The translations under genes and the position numbers were made by a program. 28,183 nucleotides of DNA from Xanthoparmelia taractica (Eukaryota; Ascomycota; Lecanoromycetes; Lecanorales; Parmeliaceae). The DNA lies in NCBI GenBank assembly GCA_033085395.1, contig JANQBS010000398.1, positions 1-28,183 of the forward strand, read 5' to 3'. Every line of letters begins with the position of its first letter. Within the stretch, counting starts at the first letter, position 1. This document shows positions 22,494-28,183 of this stretch, piece by piece. Under the pieces are notes generated by a model. The model ran no database searches. It was not told the origin of the DNA and worked only from the letters and a program-made list of their open reading frames with translations.

Positions 22494-22552
22494 TAGCCCT
22501 AACCCTAATGTTGCATATCCCAGGGAGTTGCATATCCAAGGGAATACGAGTA
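22494..22552 (-). repeat. Right 59-bp TIR with telomere-type repeats
   Basis: Plus strand reads TAGCCCTAACCCTAATGTTG then CATATCCCAGGGAGTTGCAT and ATCCAAGGGAATACGAGTA, the inverted partner of 19325-19383. Confidence 0.85.
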
Positions 22553-22884
22553 TGAGGCCATAGCGGGGTAGCTGTTGATGACCGTTTCATACATGCGATA
22601 TGCGCAGGAGACACGTGTCCGGGGCGAGCACTATTTGTATGGCCACTGCACCAGCACACTGCACCAGCAGTTGGCTCTTCATTCGAATTGTTCTCTTTTA
22701 GAGCCATATTGTTCTTCTTTCAGTTAGTCAGTCAATCAATTAATTAGTCAGCGATTACTGCAATCACTACTGCAACCACTACAATCCTGAGATCTCTCAG
22801 TCAATATTAGTCAACTACTACTGCAATTATTACTGCAGCCGCTACATTCCGGAGATCTCTCAGTCAGCCTATTGTCAGTTTATT
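22553..22884. repeat. Non-coding repeat block with two 60-70 bp direct repeats
   Basis: 22596-22711 has a RIP-mutated homologue at 26108-26215; both contain GAGACACGTGT, GGGCGAG and ATTCGAATT.TTCTCTTTTAGAG. At about 22752-22805 and 22814-22867 a unit with CTGCAA...CTACA.TCC.GAGATCTCTCAGTCA occurs twice. No gene is seen; the short minus-strand open frame at 22465-22707 crosses the transposon TIR and is rejected. Confidence 0.55.
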
Positions 22885-23461
22885 GCCAGCATATCTCTCG
22901 CTGAAGATTGACGCATTTCTGGGCCCGTTGCCAGCAGATCTCTCGCTGGAGATTGATACTTCAAATTGACGCATTTCTAGGCCTTTGGCCAACATATCTC
23001 TCGCTGGAGATCAAGGCTTCAAATCGACGTATTTCGAGGCAATTAGCCAGCACATCTCTCGCTAGAGATCAAAGCCACAAATCGACGCATTTTCAGGCCT
23101 GTTGCCAGCACATCTCCCGCTGGAGAGTCATCGCATTTTTAGGCCTATTGGCCAGCACATCTTTTGCTGGAGATTAACACGCTAAAGGAACGTATTTCGA
23201 GGCCTTCGGCCAGCACATCTCGCTGGAGATTGGGCTACAAACAGATTTATTTCTAGGTCTTGGGTCAACACATCTCTCGCTGAAGAGACACCCCATTTTC
23301 AAGCCTATAGCTATCGCATTTTCGGGCCTGTTGCTAGTACATCTCTCGCTGGAGATCAACGCTACAAATAAACACTTTTCCAGGCCTTTAGCCAGCATAT
23401 TTCTCGCCAAAGATCATCGCTCTAAATCGACGCATTTCCAGGTCTTTGGCCAGCATATCTC
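22885..23461. repeat. Hairpin minisatellite, about 11 units
   Basis: Units of 45-65 bp have the consensus GCCAGCACATCTCTCGCTGG AGATCAACGC...AAATCGACGCATTTCYAGGCC. Unit starts lie near 22885, 22930, 22986, 23051, 23103, 23149, 23209, 23266, 23331, 23391 and 23450. The core ATCTC-TCGCTG-GAGAT is self-complementary. Units differ by scattered substitutions and length changes, so the array is old. The last unit is cut by the Fot1-like transposon, and the array resumes near 25717. Confidence 0.8.
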
Positions 23462-25342
23462 TAACCGTGGCCCCACTCTGAGCGTAGCGAATAGTGGTTC
23501 TACATCCAATTGCGCCCTACATTCAATTGCGCATTTTTTCGTGATTTGATTCTTTTATCTCAACCCATTATTATTTAATTATATCATGGCCAATTCTTAT
23601 ACTAATAAAGAGACTCTTTTAGAAGACGCTATATTTGACTATTAGACTGGTAAATTCGACAGTGCTCGCGCGGCTGCGTTACACTATGATCTCAAACCAA
23701 GACGCGTTCAATATCGGCTCCGGGGAATAACTTCAAGAAGCACTCGTTAATTAGATCATCAACGACTTACTATAGCCCAAGAATTATTCTTATATAATTA
23801 TATTAATTACTTGAATTAGATTAAATACTTAATTCGCCTTCGTTATATTCGTGATACTATAGAATATCTTTTTAAACTCGGGTCGTCTCTAGATCAGCCT
23901 CCGAAATTATTAAATAAAGATTAAGCTATAAACTTTATTAAACGATATCTCAAATATTATAAACGTAAGTAAAAGTCTCTAAGTGCCGAGCGTAAGAACA
24001 CATATAATTTTTAGAGCATATAAGAGGTATATAAGAGATTTCAGACTAGCTATAAAGAGATAAGAGTGTAATTTAAGAATGTTTGAAATATGGACGAGAT
24101 AGGCTTTCGAGTTAACTATAGAATCGCTTATTCAGTGATCACAGTAGACAAAAGTAAAGCACTTCGCTTTATGAATCCAGATAATTATAATTATATAACT
24201 TTCGTGAAGTATATTTTGACTAAGGGATGAAATATTCCGCCTTTTGTCATCCTAAAAGAAGCACATATTCTATATAAATAAGATAAGAATAACTTGCCCC
24301 CGAATACGATCCTGATCGTTTCCCCTATTGAATATTCAAATAATTAACTAATATATGCTTAGTTGAAGCATTTCGATATACACTTAAGTCGATATTAAAA
24401 GGGAGAATAAAGAGTCTTAATTTTAGATGACTTTGAATCTTATTTTATATACGAATTTTAACTATATTCATAACAAAAGAAGATCGCCCTATTTGTTCTC
24501 CCTTCGTATTCTACACATATCACTCAACCTTTAAATATTAACTACTTTTAATCATTTAAATAGTATTATTTCGAGACTATTAATAACGCTATTCGTTTAG
24601 AAAGTAATAACTTTAATAGACTAGATTTTCTCGCAGTATTTAATTAAATAAGATCTTAAACGTTTAAGTCTTTAATTATTCAATTAGTCTTTCGAAAGAC
24701 CGGATTCGTACTTTATAATCCCGAAATCGTTCTAATAAAGATTAGATCTTTATAGTCATATGCTACTACTCTCGAGTTAGCCCCTTCTCTTCTTATAAAT
24801 ATATCGTATATAGTCTAAGATATAATCGAATTCGAAGAATACTTTTAGAGACTCTTAGTAACGAGTGAATACGTTATTTTAAAAGTTCTACGAAGACCTT
24901 TAAAGAAGTTTATTAAGAGTGTAATCGTTAATAAGTTTTTAAGATAAATCGCCGAGCGAGACCTTAAACGTATTTACAAAGAGGCTCTAATTAAACGAAC
25001 ATGTAAGATATTTACTAAGACCGTCGCTTAGAAGGGTGAATAAATATACATCGATTAAATACATAAATCTCTCGCTACAGTGAAAGAAATAGTTAAAGAA
25101 AAGACGAAGAAGGTCTTAAAGCGAGCTACTCGAGCGAAGGAAATTCAATAAAAAAAGATTAATAAGACCGTTAAATCTAGTCTTCGAAAGTTAAATTATA
25201 GTGTTTAAAAGCTAATCCATAATAATCAGGCCGTTTTTCTTAATCAGCTAGCTGTGAGACGAGATATTCGTAGATTAGGAGGCGATTTTTGAATATATGC
25301 GCAATTGAATGTAGGGCGCAATTGAATGTAGGACCACGGTTA
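23462..25342 (+). mobile_element. Fot1/pogo-type (Tc1/mariner superfamily) transposon, 1.88 kb
   Basis: TA lies on both sides (23462-23463 and 25341-25342) of an element beginning ACCGTGG and ending CCACGGT. The right TIR (25298-25340, 43 bp) matches the left one (23464-23533) except for a 27-bp extra segment in the left copy. Both contain two copies of a CYACATYCAATTGCGC motif. Size, TA target and the encoded DDE transposase fit the Fot1/pogo group. Taking the element out rejoins ATATCTC-TA-ATCGAGATCA, a minisatellite unit, which confirms the boundaries. Confidence 0.92.
23586..25292 (+). pseudogene. Fot1/pogo transposase with premature stops
   Basis: From the ATG at 23586 to TGA at 25290-25292 the frame is 569 codons with no frameshift, the usual Fot1 length. 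It is interrupted by more than 15 TAG/TAA/TGA codons. The N-terminal part has a psq/CENP-B-like helix-turn-helix pattern (TGKFDSARAAALHYDL, then TSRSTR). The DDE domain starts with NMDEIGF (D170). The second acidic residue is in VLILDDFESY (D281). The third is in ITQPLNINYF, where the family has QPLD: residue 317 is Asn, a GAT-to-AAT change. The 281-317 spacing fits DD35D. FRKTGF and NPEIVL follow, as in the family's C-terminus. The protein would have cut and pasted the element at TA sites in the nucleus; this copy cannot. Confidence 0.92.
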
Positions 25343-25358
25343 ATCGAGATCACATTTC

Positions 25359-25590
25359 AAAGCCCACGAAGCCGTGACAAGTACCTGATCGTCGCAAGTG
25401 GCGATTAAGTGCCCAGGGCCAGAAGAGTTATTATTTAACTATCGCACTCAAGCCCACGAAGTCGTAGCAAGTATCTATTTACTCAGAAGAGTCATATTTT
25501 GACTATCGCAATCAAGCCCACGAAGCCGTGGCTAGTATCTAACCGTCGCAAGTGGCGATTAAATACTCACGGTGAGAAGAGTCATTTGAT
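25359..25590. repeat. Three imperfect tandem copies, CAAGCCCACGAAG unit
   Basis: AAGCCCACGAAGYCGTRRC recurs at about 25360, 25451 and 25513, each followed by AGTAYCT..., AGAAGAGT and TATCGCAMTC. The first and third also contain CGTCGCAAGTGGCGATTAA. Two short self-complementary segments are present (CCACGAAGCCGTGG and ATCGTCGCAAGTGGCGAT). No open frame is convincing. Confidence 0.7.
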
Positions 25591-25699
25591 TATTAGGTCC
25601 TCGTCGTGTGACCATCGTATCGGAATCCCCAGACATATAGCTAGCTACCTATGTTGTTCACATTCACGTACTACTGGAGATTAACACTACAACTTCAAA

Positions 25700-25790
25700 C
25701 GTCTATATAGGTCTTTTATTAGCATATCTCTCGCTGAGATCAACGCATTTCTAGGCCTATGGCCAACACATCTTCGGTATTAGCCCTTCT
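25700..25790. repeat. Resumed minisatellite, two diverged units
   Basis: Copies of TTAGCATATCTCTCGCTGAGATCAACGCATTTCTAGGCC and GGCCAACACATCTTC match the array at 22885-23461, from which they are separated by the Fot1-like insertion and the three-copy repeat. Confidence 0.7.
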
Positions 25791-25897
25791 TATCCATTAG
25801 CGCTAGTGCTATTAATCTTATCTACTTTTTATAATAGATATCGTTAAAAGTCATCTTCGAGTTCTTCGATCTCTTTCGATAACGTTAAAAGTTATTT

Positions 25898-26043
25898 AAG
25901 AGTTCTTCTAACGCTAAGAGATCGACCTAAACTTATAGTTAGAAAGGTCTTAGCGTATCTTAGTATTGAATATATTTAATTATTTATTAATTCTCTTGTG
26001 TATTCGTTATTTATATATAATCTTACTATTTGCGAGTATTAAT
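25898..26043. repeat. 146-bp direct repeat, RIP-mutated copy
   Basis: Same length as 26281-26426 and begins with the same AAGAGTTCTTCTA. Most differences are T here for C there, or A here for G there, especially at CA/TG (for example GTATCTTAGTA against GTGCCCCAGTG). Confidence 0.85.
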
Positions 26044-26107
26044 CGTAATAGTAGAATTATAAGTTAATAAATTTAATATAAGACTATATTATTAGTATTA
26101 TTTCATT

Positions 26108-26215
26108 GATATGTAATATACGAGACACGTGTGTAGGGCGAGTATACTTATATAATTACTATATTAGCAATTAACTCTTTATTCGAATTATTCTCTTTTA
26201 GAGTAAAATCGTTCT
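26108..26215. repeat. RIP-mutated homologue of 22596-22711
   Basis: Shares GATATG, GAGACACGTGT, GGGCGAG and TTTATTCGAATTATTCTCTTTTAGAG with the earlier copy. CACTGCACCAG-type sequence in the earlier copy has become TA-rich and is shorter here. Confidence 0.7.
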
Positions 26216-26280
26216 TTTCGCTCTTTTACTTTTATATATATAGCTTTATAACTTTATTTTAGATTATATCGCATAGATAT

Positions 26281-26426
26281 AAGAGTTCTTCTAGCTCTAA
26301 GGGGCCGGTCTAAACTTATAGCCAAGAAGGTCTTAGCGTGCCCCAGTGTTAAATATATTCAATTATCTATCAATTCTCTTGTGCATTCGTTATTTGTGTA
26401 TAATCTTACTATTTGCGAGCACTAAT
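26281..26426. repeat. 146-bp direct repeat, less mutated copy
   Basis: Partner of 25898-26043, gap-free. Keeps CAATTATCTATCAATTC and TTGTGTATAATC where the other copy has TA-rich versions. No coding sense was found. Confidence 0.85.
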
Positions 26427-26654
26427 ATTCACCCTCTTTTACTTTTTGTTATTTATTGTTTTTTCTTTCTTACTCTTCAATTAATTAACTAGTTAGTCTT
26501 CAATAGTTAAAGTAGATGGTTTTTCACATCGCGAGAATTACAAGTAGCAAGCTTACAATCGAATACTATTATATATAATAAGAGAGATATAATAAGAGTA
26601 ACTCGTAAAAGACTAAGAAAAGCAAATAGTAATCTTATATATTTATTATATATA
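26427..26654. other. AT-rich spacer, nothing recognised
   Basis: Pyrimidine-rich then AT-rich sequence between the direct repeat and the microsatellite. No gene recognised. Confidence 0.35.

Positions 26655-26710
<56 letters not shown>
26655..26710. repeat. (ATT)n microsatellite, about 18.7 units
   Basis: 56 uninterrupted bases of ATT repeat. It generates an artefactual poly-isoleucine open frame on the minus strand. Confidence 0.97.
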
Positions 26711-26733
26711 CCCTAACTCTATGTGTCTATTAA

Positions 26734-26751
26734 TTACACTAGGTAGTGTAA
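26734..26751. repeat. 18-bp near-perfect palindrome
   Basis: TTACACTAGGTAGTGTAA has 8-bp arms around GG. A second inverted match (CTTACACTACTAGG at about 26816-26830) could form a larger hairpin with it. Possibly part of the copia-like element's leader. Confidence 0.5.
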
Positions 26752-26828
26752 GAATCGTTAATATACGAATAATCTTCGTCGTAGAACCTCGTAGAAACAC
26801 AGACACACATCAAGAACTTACACTACTA

Positions 26829-27323
26829 GGCTGATACTATTCTCGTTAAAATAGTTGAATCGAACTACATAACTTTACTCAAAAGATGTATTTCCCTTAA
26901 AGATCTAGAGAGGGTCCCCCTTTCTTCTTCTCCTTTCTATTCTTTCTATCTATCTTAGTCTTCTTATTTCTATAATACTTATCTTATTTATTTAAAAAAA
27001 AGAATAGTAGTCTATTTCCCTTTTATCTTTTTAACTATTATACTAATAATAATAAAATATCTAACTATACTATTTCTATATCTTTATATTAATATATCTT
27101 TAAGTATTAATTATAATCTTAGAAGATAAGTTAAAGTATTTTATTAATTTTATTATAGATAGTTATATTAAAGTTCTTAAATCTCTATACTTTAAATTTC
27201 TTTTTTATCTTCTCTTTTTTTTTAAAAAGCTTTTTTAAATTATCTCTCGAAGAGATACTCGTTTCCTTAATATATTAAGATAAGTTATTATAAATATTAT
27301 ATTTTTAACACTCTCCTTTCTTT
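26829..27323 (-). mobile_element. Probable Ty1/copia-type LTR remnant
   Basis: On the minus strand a purine tract AAAGAAAGGAGAG (27323-27311) is directly followed by TGTTAAAAATATA, the usual polypurine-tract/LTR junction of copia elements. The putative LTR of about 455 bp would end ...GTTCGATTCA near 26856. About 16 bases further on is TAGTATCAGCC, which resembles the copia primer site TGGTATCAGAGC with one RIP-type change. No copia protein was recognised. With a polypurine tract on one side and a primer site on the other, this would be an LTR shared between head-to-tail copies; a coincidental match is possible. Confidence 0.35.
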
Positions 27324-27430
27324 AATTATAGACTATATTAATAAACTATATTTAGATATTTATAGTATCTCTAAATGATAATTAAAATAATAATAATAAT
27401 ATTTAATTAATCTTTATAATTTAGATAAAT
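27324..27430 (-). other. AT-rich flank of the copia-like LTR
   Basis: Very AT-rich with TAATAATAATAATA runs and no recognisable protein. It ends abruptly near 27430, where normal composition begins, which may mark the insertion or truncation point. Confidence 0.35.
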
Positions 27431-28183
27431 AATTCTACCCCGCTCCTTTACCAATCTCGGATCTCGACTACCGAGTCCTACTCATCTTTCGTCGCCCATC
27501 GCCCATCTTCAGAAGCTTACATGAATCCAACCATTTCATCTTACTCAACAATCGATACTTGAGGTTGAGCTAATTTTTTATCTTCAGCCACTTACTCTTT
27601 TATCCAAGATTCTAAACAATTCTCATCATCAACGATCGAGCTCACACTTTGGCCTTAAGGCCCATCGATCTCTGGCCGCTCACACGACTCTCTTGGCCAT
27701 TTACGACCTCACTTTATCCTTCCACTCGACCATCAGACCGTGACCTCAACTCACATTTCGCCACTGGATTCTGCTTAATCTCACTCTGCTGAATGAACCG
27801 ACCTCGAAGTTGAATTGCAACAAGCCATCCGCGTTCGAACTCTCAACTTCCTTCCCAGAGTGTGCTCAGCGGAGATCTTTGGTGCTGAGCTATCGAACCT
27901 CATCTAACATCCAACTCTACTAACTTCATGACACAACCTCGACATCCAACTGCAAAGCCTTGTCCACTTCAGGCCGTGTGAATTCTGAACGTAGTTCACA
28001 TAATTCCTCACTGCTCGACAGGTGGACCTCGAGACTAAGATGTGATAGGTCGTCAATCTTCGGCGGCTCATCTGTCTCTCTACGCCATTCTAATCACACG
28101 TCCACTCAAGGTTCCCAATGGTTTCGCACCAAACCACGAACTATTAGTTAAACCAGTCCAATGAACCAATAGTTTGAACTGGT
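27431..28183. other. Non-repetitive-looking region, no gene recognised
   Basis: Base composition is near 48% GC with many CA/TG pairs, so RIP has not acted here. Stops occur in all frames, and the longest open frame (27960-28151) lacks any family resemblance. It may be an unrecognised repeat, a 5' region of a gene beyond the window, or plain intergenic DNA. At 28152-28161 and 28174-28183 a 10-bp inverted repeat (ACCAGTCCAA / TTGAACTGGT, one mismatch) is present. Confidence 0.35.

Larger units (their letters stand above)
19325..22552. mobile_element. 3.2-kb RIP-degraded element with 59-bp TIRs
   Basis: 19325-19383 and the reverse complement of 22494-22552 are identical at 57 of 59 positions, starting TACTCGTATTCCC. 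Each TIR contains two GGATATGCAAC motifs 17 bp apart and two TTAGGG units. TA at both tips would fit a TA target duplication; no longer duplication is visible. The interior (about 19435-22480) is extremely AT-rich with almost no CA/TG. No transposase motif could be recognised on either strand. The sharp composition change lies just inside the TIRs, which themselves were spared. Confidence 0.75.

Noticed and set aside
22908..23177. 89-codon open frame with repeated SRWR/ISRW-like segments
   Set aside because: The repetition comes from the non-coding minisatellite; unit lengths are not multiples of three and the frame shifts between units.
25359..25590. CRISPR-like array of repeats with spacers
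   Set aside because: Only three imperfect copies with homologous 'spacers'; the organism is a eukaryote and no cas-like gene is present.
26507..26806. 99-codon minus-strand frame with a poly-isoleucine run
   Set aside because: It is created by the (ATT)n microsatellite and has no other protein-like feature.
26850..26872. GTTCGATTC on the minus strand, resembling a tRNA T-loop
   Set aside because: No acceptor stem, anticodon arm or D-arm could be paired around it; it fits better as the end of a copia-like LTR.

Overview
The window looks like a repeat-dominated chromosome segment from a filamentous ascomycete fungus (Pezizomycotina). The reasons are short introns of about 50 to 170 bases with GTAAGT/GTACGT-type donors, fungal protein families, and long AT-rich stretches with the signature of repeat-induced point mutation (RIP): CpA/TpG pairs are almost absent while CpG is kept, and frames recognisable as transposon proteins are full of TAA/TAG/TGA.

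Layout. 1-144 is the right end of a TIR element that begins outside the window. 147-2808 is a badly mutated plus-strand Ty3/gypsy retroelement, recognisable by its reverse transcriptase and RNase H. It is split by a complete Ty3/gypsy chromovirus on the minus strand (2809-9856) with 163-bp LTRs, a TACTT target duplication, a tRNA-iMet-like primer site, gag, protease, RT, RNase H, integrase and a chromodomain. Next comes a 2.1-kb element with inverted repeats of about 180 bp (9890-12004), then more AT-rich debris to about 12,600.

A gene island follows (about 12,790-19,320). It holds a four-exon secreted or single-pass membrane protein (13125-14401, minus), a multi-exon protein with a fungal ubiquitin-like (ULD-type) domain (15260 to 17145 or 17345, plus), a PHD-finger gene with an unresolved 5' end (17521-18087, plus), and remnants: a minus-strand coding fragment near 18.1-18.5 kb, a possible last exon at 18633-18752, and two ankyrin repeats at 18934-19167. 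The first two genes are divergent and share a promoter region of about 860 bp.

The right third is repeats again. 19325-22552 is a RIP-degraded 3.2-kb element whose 59-bp TIRs contain two telomere-type TTAGGG units. 22885-25790 is a minisatellite of about 60 bp per unit, split by a 1.88-kb Fot1/pogo transposon (23462-25342) with a full-length but stop-ridden transposase frame. More direct repeats follow, one copy mutated and one nearly spared, then an (ATT)n microsatellite, a probable copia-type LTR remnant, and 750 bp of ordinary base composition with no recognised gene.

The island genes show no operon-like cooperation. No CRISPR array, tRNA or rRNA was recognised. The most unusual items are the 59-bp TIRs with telomeric units, the long-TIR family present twice, the hairpin minisatellite used as a transposon target, and a sequence shared antisense between the PHD gene and the neighbouring coding remnant.
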